Shown: in pieces, positions 1 through 9,930 of the stretch | How positions within the stretch are numbered: position 1 is the first letter of the stretch | Layout: each line of letters opens with the position of its first letter | Source of the DNA: Campylobacter sp. MIT 21-1684 | GTDB taxonomy: Bacteria; Campylobacterota; Campylobacteria; Campylobacterales; Campylobacteraceae | NCBI RefSeq assembly: GCF_026241315.1 | Contig: NZ_JAPHNA010000015.1 | Coordinates: 1 to 36,295 of the forward strand | Direction: 5' to 3' | DNA: 36,295 bases | Translations under genes and position numbers: made by a program | The notes under the pieces: generated by a model | Databases searched by the model: none | Told to the model about the DNA's origin: nothing | Seen by the model: the letters and a program-made list of their open reading frames with translations, nothing else

Positions 1-622
1 CGTTAAAGCTTCTTAGTATATATTTTTGATTTTAATAATTTCTTCTCGCTCATTATAAAAGTTAATTCCTATGTAATTACCAAATTCTTATTCTAATTTT
101 AATTATTCTATTAAAGACGCATATTTTTGATTAGTTTATTATTCACTTATTTGGACTTTTTGCTCTAGTGCTTGTTTTCTTCTTTTTAGTTCTTATATTT
201 TTGCTTCTTGCATGTCCTCTACTTCAGGTTTAAAAAGGTAAGGTTATACCTATAACTTACCTCCTTACTTTTTTGTTTTTATTTTTCATATTTGAGATTT
301 TTAAAAGACACTTGTATTTGGTCAAATATATTTCTTTCTTTGACAAGCTCTTTAATAGATTATAAAATCTGCTTTAAAAATTTTCTCTTAAGAATTATTA
401 ATACATCTCCTAGTTCTTTATTCATATAATTTTGAATATAAAATTGCCTTAATTCGTCTGTGGAAATTTGATAACATTACCATTCCCTTATGCCTCATTT
501 TAACAAAAATTCCATAAGGTAAATTTTGTTCTTGCTCTATAAAACCTGATAATCTAATTTGATAGGGATTAAAATTTAATTTCTAGTTTTTAACAAGACT
601 ATCTTTATAGTAAAAGAAAAAA
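1..622 (-). pseudogene. Decayed, unidentified coding remnant
   Basis: No intact gene is visible. On the minus strand several short stretches read like protein in shifting frames separated by stops, for example PYQIRLSGFIEQEQNLPYG near 550-480, DELRQFYIQNYMNKELGDV near 460-400 and FGNYIGINFYNEREEI near 90-40. Stops and frame changes between them suggest an old inactivated gene or genes. I do not recognise the family. The call rests only on these protein-like stretches and is weak. Confidence 0.3.
236..262. repeat. Near-perfect palindrome, possible terminator
   Basis: AGGTAAGGTTATA and TATAACTTACCT form arms around a CC centre with one bulged G. On the plus strand it is followed by a T-rich run, so it could be a relic terminator, but nothing intact ends beside it. 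Confidence 0.35.
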
Positions 623-1879
623 TTAAAGTCTTTTGCTTTCTTCTCTAAAAAAGAAAAAAAGAAAAAAAATAATAAATATTACAATACTCCAAACCAAAAA
701 AGCATCTACTAGTCCTATTTTACGTACCAAAGGTTGGGAGATGATAGGACTTAAAAACTGACCTAAAAAAATACAGCTTGCTAAAATACCGTATGCTCGT
801 GCTCTTGCATTTTTAGGACAGATAGAAAACAAGTAAGAGGTGTTATTTACAAGCATAATGCCACCACCCATTCCAAGTAAAGCAAGAGCAAGTAAAACCG
901 CATTGTAAGTGTGTATAAAGTAGAGAACTAAAAAAGAACACCCTACAAGAAAAATCGTAGCAAGATAAATCGTTTTTACACTTAAAAACTGCATAAGATA
1001 TTTATAACTTAAAGAAAAAACTCCATAAAAAATAGCCGAAACAGACATCGAAACACCGATATATTTAGGATCTAAACCCAAATTTTCCTCTATATAATAT
1101 GGAAGCTGCGTAGGTGAAATATAATACACCACCATAATAAAAAATCCTATAAAATACACAGGAAAAAAATGCCTATAATGCACACTTGCTTCAACTTGGG
1201 ATTTGTCGTAGAATTTAAATTTATGAGGTTCAAAAAGATAGATAATTGCTAAAATCGTAATTAGTACACCAAGTCCATAAACCAAAAAAGGATACCGCCA
1301 AGAATAGCTCGAAACAAAACCTGCGATACAAATAAAAACTGCGCCGCCAACAGCACAAAAAAATCCCTGGGCACTTAAAGCTTTTTCTCGCCGATTAAAA
1401 CCCCCTTGACTATAATAATCTCCAAGCAAAGCAGAAGCGCCGGTCATAATAAAAGCAGTTGCTGCACCAAAAATAGAACGTGAAAACAAAATGGCATAAA
1501 TGTCATTCAAAAAAAATCCACTCATTCCAGAAAAAGTCCAAACTATCATAGCAGGAAAAATAAACCGTAATTTTCCAAATTTATCCATTAATATCCCGGC
1601 AAGAGGAGATACAAGCACTACAAAAATAGCTGGGATTGTTAATACTAAACGAGTAAGAATGTCTAAATGAGAAAAAGCGAAACTCGTTGGGTCGTGTAAT
1701 AAAAGTTCGTAAAAATGTTTATTTATAGCTGGAAGAGCTGGAGCTATAGCTGCACTTCCTAAGACAGTCATACTTGCCATAGAAAATACAGCCAACTTTA
1801 TTCCTATATTTTCAGTAATTTCAACCATTTTTTTGTCAATCTTGGTATCGTTGGGGTGAAATTGATACTGTTTTTTCAT
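623..1879 (-). CDS. MFS transporter
   Basis: A 418-residue inner-membrane protein with about 12 hydrophobic segments, the usual size of a major facilitator superfamily permease. The N-terminal helix contains GSAAIAPALPAI, and the loop after the next helices reads LAGILMDKFGKLRF, the MFS motif A region. An F-rich stretch with a charged end (EESKRL) closes the protein. The start is supported by GAGGAAA upstream of ATG. Substrate cannot be predicted; the drug-efflux type is the closest general match. It stands alone on the minus strand, about 110 bp from the small ORF of the rlmN unit. Confidence 0.85.
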   Translation of the reverse strand: MKKQYQFHPNDTKIDKKMVEITENIGIKLAVFSMASMTVLGSAAIAPALPAINKHFYELLLHDPTSFAFSHLDILTRLVLTIPAIFVVLVSPLAGILMDKFGKLRFIFPAMIVWTFSGMSGFFLNDIYAILFSRSIFGAATAFIMTGASALLGDYYSQGGFNRREKALSAQGFFCAVGGAVFICIAGFVSSYSWRYPFLVYGLGVLITILAIIYLFEPHKFKFYDKSQVEASVHYRHFFPVYFIGFFIMVVYYISPTQLPYYIEENLGLDPKYIGVSMSVSAIFYGVFSLSYKYLMQFLSVKTIYLATIFLVGCSFLVLYFIHTYNAVLLALALLGMGGGIMLVNNTSYLFSICPKNARARAYGILASCIFLGQFLSPIISQPLVRKIGLVDAFLVWSIVIFIIFFLFFFFREESKRL

Positions 1880-1989
1880 TGTTATTTCCTCATCTTAATC
1901 TTATATATCGATGATTCATCATACTACTAAAAATATTTTTTGATCAATAATTCATAAAAATTTAATTGCAAAATTCCAATAAGACAAAA

Positions 1990-2091
1990 TTATTTTTTTG
2001 ATTCTTTCGCTATCACACTCAACATAACCCAAAAAACTATAACAACAACTATTGCAACAAACGCTAGCTCAACAAGATCTAAAGTCGTCAT
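1990..2091 (-). CDS. 33-residue single-span membrane peptide
   Basis: An ATG at 2091 opens a 33-codon frame that begins [17 protein letters not shown] and ends in KESKK. It is one hydrophobic helix (about residues 7-27) with a basic tail. AAGGA lies 7-8 nt upstream of the ATG, inside the end of rlmN, and the two genes overlap by 23 bp, which suggests translational coupling. Small hydrophobic proteins beside rlmN are known in campylobacters. The function is unknown. Confidence 0.6.
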   Translation of the reverse strand: MTTLDLVELAFVAIVVVIVFWVMLSVIAKESKK

Positions 2092-3145
2092 TAGCAATCC
2101 TTTCTTTTAATTGACCACAAGCTGCTGAAATATCCAAACCTTTACTTTCTCGTATAGTGCAAGTGAGTCCTTTAGAATGAATATACTTCTGAAATTTCAT
2201 CACATTCTCAAGATTTGGACGCTGATATTTACTACCATTATGTGGATTAAAAAGAATCAAATTAATCTTGGCTTTGATACCGTTAAGGAGTTTAACAAGT
2301 TCTTTAGCGTGTTCAAATTTATCATTAACCCCATCAATCAAAAGGTATTCAAACATCACTCTTTTGCGTGTATCAATAGGAAATTCGCGCACAGCTTTCA
2401 TAATTGTAGCTATATTATAAGCTTTATTAATAGGCATTAATTCACTACGAAGTTCATCATTTACAGCGTGTAAAGAGATGGCAAGCAATACTCCTAAATT
2501 CATTTTTCCAAGCTCATCGATTTGTTTTGCCAAACCACTAGTACTGATAGTTTGCCGACGAGGACTTATACTTAAGCCATCATTTTCAGAAAGAATTTTT
2601 ACAGCCTTAGCTACATTATGAAGATTATCCAAAGGTTCGCCCATACCCATATAAACTATATTTGTCCTATTTTCATATGGAAGTTCATTATGCTTTTTTA
2701 TCCATAAAACTTGCCCAACAATCTCTCCTGCGCTTAAATTGCGTTTTAAACCTCCTTTTGCTGTTAAACAAAAACTACAACCGCTTCTACAACCGACTTG
2801 AGAAGAAACACAGATAGTATATTTATCATTTTTAATACTTTTCTTTATATGCGATTTTTTCATAGGCAAAAGCACTGTTTCTATACGCAATCCATCAAGC
2901 AACTCAAAAAGATACTTTACACTTCCATCTTGACTCTGTTGTGAAAAAATACATTTGAAAGGAGAAAAATGATACTTTCTGCCAAGTTCCTGTCTTAAAT
3001 CTTTTGGCACATTTGACATTTCATCAAAAGTATCGGCATACTTTTGATAAATCCATTGATAAATTTGTTTCACACGAAACATTGGTTGTATTTTTTCACT
3101 TAATTCTTCAAATGTAAAATCTAAAATATTATCAAGTCCTTTCAA
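2069..3145 (-). CDS. rlmN: 23S rRNA/tRNA m2A methyltransferase RlmN
   Basis: A 358-residue radical-SAM enzyme that methylates C2 of A2503 in 23S rRNA and A37 in some tRNAs. The radical-SAM cysteines are in [10 protein letters not shown] (CxxxCxxC), followed by the typical [24 protein letters not shown] and SLHAVND blocks. The C-terminal reactive cysteine is in SAACGQL. An N-terminal RNA-binding segment with [13 protein letters not shown] is also present. The start is TTG, with AAGGA placed correctly upstream and no ATG nearby. It lies 20 bp after the phosphorylase-like gene, probably in one operon with it and the membrane peptide. Confidence 0.96.
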   Translation of the reverse strand: MKGLDNILDFTFEELSEKIQPMFRVKQIYQWIYQKYADTFDEMSNVPKDLRQELGRKYHFSPFKCIFSQQSQDGSVKYLFELLDGLRIETVLLPMKKSHIKKSIKNDKYTICVSSQVGCRSGCSFCLTAKGGLKRNLSAGEIVGQVLWIKKHNELPYENRTNIVYMGMGEPLDNLHNVAKAVKILSENDGLSISPRRQTISTSGLAKQIDELGKMNLGVLLAISLHAVNDELRSELMPINKAYNIATIMKAVREFPIDTRKRVMFEYLLIDGVNDKFEHAKELVKLLNGIKAKINLILFNPHNGSKYQRPNLENVMKFQKYIHSKGLTCTIRESKGLDISAACGQLKERIANDDFRSC

Positions 3146-3165
3146 GTTATTCCTTTTTATAATAA

Positions 3166-3741
3166 TTATATATAGTTATGAATTTGCAGGTAAGTTTCAA
3201 GCTTCTTTTTTGCCTGCGAATGATTTGCTAAAAAATCAATATGAGCATTTTCATTACAAAAATTTGTAGCACATACAATACACTCCGCTTGTATGTTGAA
3301 TTTTTTTGCTACAAATAAAACAGAAAAAGCTTCCATATTTTCAAAATGCAAACCTATTTTGGCAAATTCTTTAGCTGCTTGTGGATTTTGACAGATATAA
3401 TTTGAAGAATTAATTTTATAAGTTTCACAAGAAACATTCTTTTTCTTAACATCTACATTGCTATGAATAGTATCTGCATTATAATCTAAGCAAATTTCAT
3501 TAACAGCGGGAGTATAAAAAGCATTGGAAAGACTTGAAAATTCAAGATTAAAAGCGTGAGAGCTTTTATAAATCTCCAAAATATTTCCAGAATCATAAAT
3601 TCCACAACTCCCTACAAATACTATTTTGGTCGGTTTTAATTCCAAACAAAGACGGGTTAAATTTAAAGCTGATTCCACAAGACCTATGCCTATACTTTTT
3701 GCAAAAATAAAATCTTCATTTCCACCTGCACAAACTATCAT
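3166..3741 (-). CDS. Purine nucleoside phosphorylase/nucleosidase-like protein
   Basis: A 191-residue protein, short for the PNP_UDP family but with its landmarks. VGSCGIYD matches the glycine-rich base/ribose-binding strand, and [20 protein letters not shown] matches the conserved NMEAxxxxxxA helix that holds the ribose-binding Met-Glu. Members cleave purine nucleosides or methylthioadenosine/SAH. The N-terminus ([11 protein letters not shown]) is abbreviated, so the substrate is open and it may be a divergent, possibly single-function branch. It is the first gene of the minus-strand unit with rlmN and is divergent from ksgA, with 86 bp between. Confidence 0.7.
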   Translation of the reverse strand: MIVCAGGNEDFIFAKSIGIGLVESALNLTRLCLELKPTKIVFVGSCGIYDSGNILEIYKSSHAFNLEFSSLSNAFYTPAVNEICLDYNADTIHSNVDVKKKNVSCETYKINSSNYICQNPQAAKEFAKIGLHFENMEAFSVLFVAKKFNIQAECIVCATNFCNENAHIDFLANHSQAKKKLETYLQIHNYI

Positions 3742-3827
3742 TTTTTCCCAACAAATTATATTTTACAAGGCATTGTAACTAAAAAGACTTAATTAAGAAT
3801 TTTTTAGGTACAATCGAAATTACAATT

Positions 3828-4601
3828 ATGAAAGCAAAAAAACATTACGGACAGAATTTTTTATGTGATAAAAACATCATACAACAAATCATTCAAGCCA
3901 TACCCAAAAATATAAAAAACATTGTTGAAATTGGGCCTGGCTTAGGTGATTTAACGCAAGAACTTTTAAAAATTTCTCCAGTAAAAGCCTATGAGCTTGA
4001 TGATGAACTCATAATATTTTTACAAAAGAAATTTCAAAAGGAACTTGAATGTGAAAAATTCAATTTGATTCATCAAGATGCAAACAAGGTTTTAAGTTTT
4101 GATACAAAAAAATATTTTTTAGTAGCAAACTTGCCTTATTATATCGCGAGTCGCTTGATTTTAAAAGCTTTAGAAGATGAAAATTGCTTAGGACTTGTCG
4201 TTATGGTACAAAAAGAAATGGCAATAAAATTTTGTGCAAAAAGTGGAGAAAACGAATTTTCTGCACTAGGTATTTTAAGCGCGATGATTTGTACAAGAAA
4301 AATACTTTTTGATGTTTCTCCTTTGTGCTTTAAACCTCAACCAAAAGTTCTTTCATCAGTCATAAAACTTATCAAGAAAAGAGAATTTAAAGAATTTTGC
4401 AATATTGAAACTTTTAAACAATTCTTAAAAGAATGTTTCAAAAGTCCAAGAAAACAACTTTTAAGCAATTTAAAAGCAAAAAAAGAAAAAATTGTACCTT
4501 TTTTTCAAAAGCAAAATATACAAAAAAACATCAGACCACACGAGCTCTGCGTTGACTCATACCTTCAAATCTATAAACTTTTAAAGGATTATTATGAATG
4601 A
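3828..4601 (+). CDS. ksgA: 16S rRNA dimethyladenosine transferase KsgA/RsmA
   Basis: A 257-residue enzyme that dimethylates two adjacent adenosines in helix 45 of 16S rRNA late in 30S assembly. The N-terminus KKHYGQNFLCD is diagnostic, followed by the SAM motif VEIGPGLGDLT and the catalytic NLPYYIAS. FSALGILSAM and KPQPKVLSSVI are typical of the family. Its 3' end overlaps the RNase J start by 8 bp, so the two are co-translated. This ksgA-rnj pairing fits linked roles in rRNA maturation. Confidence 0.97.
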   Translation: MKAKKHYGQNFLCDKNIIQQIIQAIPKNIKNIVEIGPGLGDLTQELLKISPVKAYELDDELIIFLQKKFQKELECEKFNLIHQDANKVLSFDTKKYFLVANLPYYIASRLILKALEDENCLGLVVMVQKEMAIKFCAKSGENEFSALGILSAMICTRKILFDVSPLCFKPQPKVLSSVIKLIKKREFKEFCNIETFKQFLKECFKSPRKQLLSNLKAKKEKIVPFFQKQNIQKNIRPHELCVDSYLQIYKLLKDYYE

Positions 4602-6645
4602 AAATAAAGACTTCGATGAAAATTTGAATCAAAAAAAAGATTTAACCCCAATAAACCCTAATGCAAATTCTAAAAATAACAAACATTATAAATACAAAAA
4701 TCGCAGAAAGAAACTTGCCGATTCTCTTTCCAATCAAAATGAACAAAAAGATTTTTTCAATAATAAAAACCAAAATACAGAAAACGATTTAGATTCCAAT
4801 CAAAAACGGAATGAAAAAAATAATGGATACAGTACAGAAAAAACAGTCAAGCGTAAAAAAAATCGTAATCTCCCTTCCAAACTTACTGGGAATGAGGATT
4901 GGCAAAAAGCTTTAGCAGAATGTATAGAAGCAAACAGAATCTCACACGAAAACAGACTGCATCCTTTAAAATACAACAGCTCAAGTGAATATAAAATTCG
5001 TATTACTCCACTTGGAGGACTTGGAGAGATAGGTGGAAATATCACTCTTTTTGAAACAAATAAAGATGCGATTATCGTTGATATTGGAATGAGTTTTCCA
5101 GATGGAACTATGCACGGAGTTGATATTATCATTCCAGATTTTGATTATATTAGAAAAATTAAAGAAAAAATCAAAGCTGTTATAATCACACACGCTCACG
5201 AAGATCATATCGGTGCTGTGCCATATTTTTTTAAAGAATTTCAATTCCCTATTTATGCGACACCATTGGCATTAGGAATGATTTCAAACAAATTTGAAGA
5301 ACACGGTTTGAAAGCTGAACGTAAATGGTTTCGCCCTGTAGAAAAACGCAAAATTTATGAAATAGGAGATTTTGATATAGAATGGATACACATTACTCAC
5401 TCTATTATAGATGCTTCAGCTTTAGCTATAAAAACAAAAGCTGGAGTCATTATCCATACGGGAGATTTTAAAATAGATCAAACTCCAATAGACGGCTATC
5501 CTAGTGATTTAAGTCGTTTGGCTCACTATGGCGATAATGGCGTGTTATGTCTTTTAAGCGATAGTACTAATTCCTATAAAGAAGGCTATACAAAAAGCGA
5601 AAGTTCCGTAGGTCCTACCTTTGATCAAATTTTTGCTAAAACAAAAGGGAGAGTGATTATGAGTACTTTTAGTTCCAATATTCATCGCGTATATCAAGCT
5701 ATTATCTATGGGTTAAAATATGGTCGAAAAGTCTGTGTTATAGGACGCTCTATGGAAAGAAATCTTTACACGACTATGGAACTTGGTTACATTAAACTTG
5801 ATAGAAAAATTTTCATCGATGCTGATGAGGTAAGCAAATACAAAGATAACGAAGTTTTAATTGTTACAACAGGTTCTCAAGGCGAAACAATGAGTGCTCT
5901 TTATAGAATGGCAACCGATGAACACAAATTCATTAAAATCAAACCCACAGATCAAATCATCATTTCTGCAAAAGCCATACCCGGTAATGAAGCAAGTGTC
6001 TCTGCTGTGCTTGACTATCTTTTAAAAGCAGGGGCCAAAGTTGCTTATCAAGAATTTAGTGAAATTCACGTAAGCGGACACGCTAGCATAGAAGAACAAA
6101 AACTTATGCTCAATCTTGTTAAACCAAAATTTTTCTTACCTATCCACGGGGAATACAATCATATCAATAAACACAAGGAAACAGCTCTTGCTTGTGGAAT
6201 TAATGAACACAATATTTATCTAATGAGCGATGGGGATCAGGTTGAACTGTGTCAAAAATACCTCAAAAGAGTAAAAACAGTAAAAACAGGGAAAGTTTTT
6301 GTTGATAATCAAATTAACAAACAAATTGCTGATGATGTCGTTATAGATCGTCAAAATTTAGCAGATAATGGTATAGTTATGATTGTAGCCCAACTTGATA
6401 AAACAAATAAAACTCTCATCAATAAACCTCGTGTCTTTAGCTATGGTTTGGTTGCAGATAAACACGATCACGCATTTTCTAAAGAAATGTCAGAAATTTT
6501 AGGACAGTTTTTCATTAATGTTAAAGATGAAATACTCAATGATCCAAGATTTTTAGAAAATCAGATTAGACAAGTATTAAGAAAACATATTTTTAGAAAA
6601 ATAAAAAAATATCCTACCATAGTACCTACTATTTTTATAATGTAA
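4594..6645 (+). CDS. rnj: Ribonuclease J
   Basis: A 683-residue metallo-beta-lactamase/beta-CASP nuclease that processes rRNA and degrades mRNA. The metal motif THAHEDHIGAVPYF lies at about residues 197-210, preceded by the family hallmark LGGLGEIGGN. VIIHTGDFKID, LLSDSTN, VIMSTFSSNIHR and the late LPIHGEYNH follow in canonical order. The first ~130 residues are a charged, Asn/Lys-rich low-complexity extension rich in KKRK-type runs, as in the Helicobacter enzyme, where such an extension helps RNA and partner binding. It overlaps ksgA by 8 bp; rluB follows 25 bp later. Confidence 0.96.
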   Translation: MNENKDFDENLNQKKDLTPINPNANSKNNKHYKYKNRRKKLADSLSNQNEQKDFFNNKNQNTENDLDSNQKRNEKNNGYSTEKTVKRKKNRNLPSKLTGNEDWQKALAECIEANRISHENRLHPLKYNSSSEYKIRITPLGGLGEIGGNITLFETNKDAIIVDIGMSFPDGTMHGVDIIIPDFDYIRKIKEKIKAVIITHAHEDHIGAVPYFFKEFQFPIYATPLALGMISNKFEEHGLKAERKWFRPVEKRKIYEIGDFDIEWIHITHSIIDASALAIKTKAGVIIHTGDFKIDQTPIDGYPSDLSRLAHYGDNGVLCLLSDSTNSYKEGYTKSESSVGPTFDQIFAKTKGRVIMSTFSSNIHRVYQAIIYGLKYGRKVCVIGRSMERNLYTTMELGYIKLDRKIFIDADEVSKYKDNEVLIVTTGSQGETMSALYRMATDEHKFIKIKPTDQIIISAKAIPGNEASVSAVLDYLLKAGAKVAYQEFSEIHVSGHASIEEQKLMLNLVKPKFFLPIHGEYNHINKHKETALACGINEHNIYLMSDGDQVELCQKYLKRVKTVKTGKVFVDNQINKQIADDVVIDRQNLADNGIVMIVAQLDKTNKTLINKPRVFSYGLVADKHDHAFSKEMSEILGQFFINVKDEILNDPRFLENQIRQVLRKHIFRKIKKYPTIVPTIFIM

Positions 6646-6670
6646 TTTTTATTATTATGTAGGAATACAA

Positions 6671-7432
6671 ATGAGGATTAATCAGTTTATATCGCACAAT
6701 ACTCCTTATTCTAGACGCCAAGCAGATGAACTTATAAAACAAGGTGTTGTAAAGATTAATGCTGTTATAGCAAAATTCAACGATGAGGTAAAAAAAGATG
6801 ATAGAATTACTATTAAAGGGAAACAAATCTATAAAAAAACACGATTTAGCGTTCTTATCTATCACAAACAAAAAGGTGAGATAGTAAGTAAAAAAGATGA
6901 TAGAGGAAGAAAAACTATTTACGATACTTTGCCAAAACAATTCAATTCTTGGTTAAGTGTAGGAAGACTTGACTTTGCAAGTGAAGGACTTTTACTTCTA
7001 ACAGATTCTCCCCTCATAGCGCATTCTTTAATGAAAAGCGATTTAGAAAGAGAATATTATCTTAAAATCAAAGGTCTCATAACTACTCCTGTCCTTGAAG
7101 CTATGAAAGAAGGATTACAACTTCGCAATGCAAAAAAAGGAGGGCATTTTAAAAGCAAAATTACCTCTATGAATTTTGCTCCTTTCTTAAATTTTGAAAT
7201 CTTCGGTTCAAGCGGAGGTTATACAAAGCTTAGAGTTATTATCAATGAAGGCAAAAACAGGGAGTTGAGGAGATTTTTTGGACATTTTGACCTTGAAGTA
7301 ATGGACTTAAAGCGAGTTGGTTTTGGAATTTTAAATTTAGGAATGTTAAAAGCTGGAAAATATCGCTATTTAGAAAAAGGTGAATATGATAAATTAAAAG
7401 ATTTTCTTGCAAAGAATGCAATACGTTACTAA
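6671..7432 (+). CDS. rluB: RluB/RsuA-family rRNA pseudouridine synthase
   Basis: A 253-residue protein with an N-terminal S4 RNA-binding domain (MRINQFISHNTPYSRRQADELI, then VKINAVIAKFNDEV) and a catalytic domain with the family motif GRLDFASEGLLLLT, whose Asp is the nucleophile. NEGKNRELRRFFGHF is the second conserved block. The target is probably 23S or 16S rRNA; the RluB subgroup is most likely. A GTAGGAAT ribosome site precedes the ATG. It closes the ksgA-rnj-rluB rRNA-processing operon. Confidence 0.88.
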   Translation: MRINQFISHNTPYSRRQADELIKQGVVKINAVIAKFNDEVKKDDRITIKGKQIYKKTRFSVLIYHKQKGEIVSKKDDRGRKTIYDTLPKQFNSWLSVGRLDFASEGLLLLTDSPLIAHSLMKSDLEREYYLKIKGLITTPVLEAMKEGLQLRNAKKGGHFKSKITSMNFAPFLNFEIFGSSGGYTKLRVIINEGKNRELRRFFGHFDLEVMDLKRVGFGILNLGMLKAGKYRYLEKGEYDKLKDFLAKNAIRY

Positions 7433-7621
7433 AAGCCATAAATTAATTGTAACAAACAACAGCATTTTGCTTTACAGTTGGAAAAATTAGTTTTGTTTAT
7501 TAAAGAACAATACCACATTTTTACAAAAAATAAAATCAAACTAAAGTATTTATAGATACAATACAAATTTGAAAAACTTATATTTTAAGAAATTCTAAAA
7601 AAATATTTAGCTTGTTTAGAC

Positions 7622-7627
7622 TATAAT
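7622..7627 (+). promoter_or_regulatory. -10 box for the MBL-infA unit
   Basis: A perfect TATAAT 42 bp before the start of the MBL-fold gene, in T-rich DNA, as usual for Campylobacter sigma70 promoters, which lack a clear -35 box. The 237-bp gap from 7433 holds no gene that I can see. Confidence 0.6.
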
Positions 7628-7669
7628 TATTAGAATTTTTCAAATACATCATTCTAAAGGGTATTTTTT

Positions 7670-8461
7670 ATGTTAAAACGTTTCATTTTACTGTGCTGTT
7701 TTTCTGTTTTCAGTTTTGCAAATGAAAACTATCAGACACTCATTGGAGAAAATAAAATAACTGTTATCTCATTAAAAGAAAACAAACTTGATTCTAAACT
7801 ACTCATTGCACAAAACGAAGAAGATAAAAAACGTATTGCTCAAATATCAGATATGAAAGCAAACAAACACAATGTTATACTGATACAAAATCCAAATTTT
7901 ACAGCTTTAATCGATACTGGTTATTTAGACACCTTAACAAAGCTAGAAGATGCTTTAACAGCTCAAGGAGTAAAGTTTAAAGACCTTACCCATATTATTC
8001 TTACCCACGCTCATCCTGATCATATAGGGGCTTTTATGGGCCAACAAAATCCTTTTATCAATGCTACTGTTTTGCTTGATGAAAAAGAATATGAATACTG
8101 GATAAATTCTCAAAATGAAAACATTAGAAAAACATTAGAAAAAATACAAAAAAAAGAATTTTTTACACATCAAACAGAACTTATAAATAAAAACTCTGGG
8201 CTCAAAGCAATAGCAGCTTATGGACACACGCCCGGTCATAATATCATCACAATCAATGACAAACTTGCCTTTTGTGCCGATATATTCCACGCTTTTGACC
8301 TGCAAATACAAAATCCTGAAATTTCTATAAAATTTGACACAAATCAACAAGAAGCTATTCAAACACGAAAACACTTTATAAAAGAATTCAAAGAAAATGA
8401 GATACAAGTTATAGGTACTCATATGCCTTTTATACAACCTATCACTCTCAATTCACTCTAA
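7670..8461 (+). CDS. Exported metallo-beta-lactamase-fold hydrolase
   Basis: A 263-residue protein with a Sec signal peptide (hydrophobic core residues 5-16, likely cleaved after SFA at 17) and an MBL domain. The zinc motif THAHPDHIG has H113, H115, D117 and H118; AYGHTPGHN gives the next ligand, CADIFH the bridging Asp, and GTHMPF the last His. The layout resembles lactonase or glyoxalase-II-like hydrolases rather than class B beta-lactamases. The substrate is unknown. It ends 10 bp before infA, whose ribosome site overlaps its stop, so the two are probably co-transcribed. Confidence 0.85.
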   Translation: MLKRFILLCCFSVFSFANENYQTLIGENKITVISLKENKLDSKLLIAQNEEDKKRIAQISDMKANKHNVILIQNPNFTALIDTGYLDTLTKLEDALTAQGVKFKDLTHIILTHAHPDHIGAFMGQQNPFINATVLLDEKEYEYWINSQNENIRKTLEKIQKKEFFTHQTELINKNSGLKAIAAYGHTPGHNIITINDKLAFCADIFHAFDLQIQNPEISIKFDTNQQEAIQTRKHFIKEFKENEIQVIGTHMPFIQPITLNSL

Positions 8462-8471
8462 AGGAAAAAAT

Positions 8472-8690
8472 GTGGCAAAAGACGATGTAATAGAAATCGA
8501 TGGTAGCGTAGTTGAAGCTTTACCAAATGCAAATTTTAAAGTTGAACTTGACAATAAACATATAGTTTTATGCCATATAGCAGGAAAAATGCGTATGCAT
8601 TATATTCGTATAATGCCCGGAGATAGAGTAAAAGTTGAACTCACTCCATACAGCCTTGATAAAGGACGTATAACTTTTAGGTATAAATAA
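8472..8690 (+). CDS. infA: Translation initiation factor IF-1
   Basis: A 72-residue OB-fold protein that occupies the ribosomal A site during initiation. [20 protein letters not shown], then [13 protein letters not shown] and a [18 protein letters not shown] block, are all diagnostic. The start is GTG, not ATG: an ATG two bases upstream is out of frame. AAAGG upstream overlaps the stop of the preceding gene. It heads the translation/transcription cluster, although 342 bp separate it from rpmJ. Confidence 0.97.
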   Translation: MAKDDVIEIDGSVVEALPNANFKVELDNKHIVLCHIAGKMRMHYIRIMPGDRVKVELTPYSLDKGRITFRYK

Positions 8691-8711
8691 TCCATTAATA
8701 TATCAAAAATA

Positions 8712-8743
8712 TTGCTTAAAGAGTAAAATACATTCTTAAGCAA
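8712..8743 (+). terminator. Hairpin after infA
   Basis: TTGCTTAA and TTAAGCAA form perfect 8-bp arms around a 16-nt loop, about 20 bp past infA. There is no T tract, so termination would be weak or the element may have another role. Confidence 0.35.
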
Positions 8744-8898
8744 CAAGTATTAAACTACACAAAAACCAAGATTTATTACATTTTAGACTCTCTATGCTTT
8801 AATTCATTTTTAAATTTCACAGATTTACATTGTAGTTATTAAAAAGCACTTTAATACTAAAAATTCTTAAATCTAAGCAAAATAAAAGCTAAATTAGG

Positions 8899-8904
8899 TA
8901 GAAT
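8899..8904 (+). promoter_or_regulatory. Putative -10 box for the rpmJ-rplQ operon
   Basis: TAGAAT (in GGTAGAATTGAC) lies 129 bp before rpmJ in an otherwise gene-free 340-bp gap, and would give a leader of about 120 nt. Leaders of this length before ribosomal operons often carry feedback sites, but I see no recognisable S4-binding fold. Confidence 0.4.
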
Positions 8905-9032
8905 TGACATTTTTTCTAAGCGAACTTTATTAAGAAAGTATTTTCAAAATTTGGCATTTGTTTTGAAAATAGTTGGTTAAATACCTTAGCTTATGAGAAA
9001 TAAATGCGATTTGACATTTCAAGGAGAAAACT

Positions 9033-9146
9033 ATGAAAGTTAGACCCTCGGTGAAAAAAATGTGCGATAAATGCAAAATAGTTCGTCGAAAAGGCGTAGT
9101 TCGCATTATTTGCGAAAATCCAAAACACAAACAAAGACAAGGATAA
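9033..9146 (+). CDS. rpmJ: 50S ribosomal protein L36
   Basis: A 37-residue zinc-ribbon ribosomal protein. The sequence starts [15 protein letters not shown] and contains the zinc ligands C11, C14, C27 and H32, so this is the zinc-binding (C+) form. AAGGAGA precedes the ATG. The stop is 2 bp from the rpsM start. Confidence 0.97.
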   Translation: MKVRPSVKKMCDKCKIVRRKGVVRIICENPKHKQRQG

Positions 9147-9148
9147 AT

Positions 9149-9514
9149 ATGGCTCGTATAGCAGGTGTGGATTTACCAAAGAAGAAAAGGATAGAGTATG
9201 GATTAACTTATATCTATGGTATAGGACTTTTCAGCTCAAGAAAAATTTTAGATAAAACAGGAATTTCTTACGATAAAAGAGTGTATGAGTTAAGCGAAGA
9301 TGAAGCTGCTTCGATACGTAAAGAAATTCAAGAAAACTATATGGTTGAAGGTGATTTGAGAAAACAAGTCGCTATGGACATTAAAGCATTAATGGACTTA
9401 GGCTCTTACAGAGGATTAAGACATAGAAAAGGTTTACCTGTACGCGGACAAAAAACAAAAACAAACGCAAGGACACGTAAGGGTAAAAGAAAAACTGTCG
9501 GTGCAAAATCATAA
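9149..9514 (+). CDS. rpsM: 30S ribosomal protein S13
   Basis: A 121-residue protein of the 30S head that contacts the 50S subunit and tRNA. The start is [19 protein letters not shown] at 9149, with AAGGAT upstream inside rpmJ. A longer in-frame reading from 9071 would run through the rpmJ gene and is not used. [18 protein letters not shown] is the conserved basic tail. Confidence 0.97.
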   Translation: MARIAGVDLPKKKRIEYGLTYIYGIGLFSSRKILDKTGISYDKRVYELSEDEAASIRKEIQENYMVEGDLRKQVAMDIKALMDLGSYRGLRHRKGLPVRGQKTKTNARTRKGKRKTVGAKS

Positions 9515-9523
9515 GGATAGAGT

Positions 9524-9913
9524 ATGGCGAAGAGAAAGATAAAGAAAAAAATAGTCAAAAAGAATATAGCTAAAGGTATTGTATATATTAGTGCAACTTT
9601 TAATAACACTATGGTTACAGTAACTGATGAAATGGGAAATGCTATTGCTTGGAGTAGTGCAGGTGGATTAGGATTTAAAGGTTCTAAAAAATCCACTCCT
9701 TATGCAGCACAACAAGCAGTTGAAGACGCTTTAAATAAAGCAAAAGAACACGGAATTAAAGAAGTGGGTATAAAAGTGCAAGGACCCGGAAGTGGTAGAG
9801 AAACTGCCGTTAAAAGTGTAGGTGCTATGGAGGGAATAAAAGTAAATTTTTTAAAAGATATCACCCCATTAGCTCATAATGGTTGCAGACCACCAAAACG
9901 TCGTCGTGTCTAA
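9524..9913 (+). CDS. rpsK: 30S ribosomal protein S11
   Basis: A 129-residue platform protein of the 30S subunit. Conserved blocks are [38 protein letters not shown] and the C-terminus [12 protein letters not shown]. It lies 9 bp after rpsM with an AAGGATAG ribosome site. Confidence 0.97.
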   Translation: MAKRKIKKKIVKKNIAKGIVYISATFNNTMVTVTDEMGNAIAWSSAGGLGFKGSKKSTPYAAQQAVEDALNKAKEHGIKEVGIKVQGPGSGRETAVKSVGAMEGIKVNFLKDITPLAHNGCRPPKRRRV

Positions 9914-9930
9914 AGATAGGAGGATAGAAT

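Noticed and set aside
9071-9148. Upstream extension of the S13 reading frame
   Set aside because: It lies within rpmJ in another frame; the family start [10 protein letters not shown] is at 9149 with a good ribosome site.
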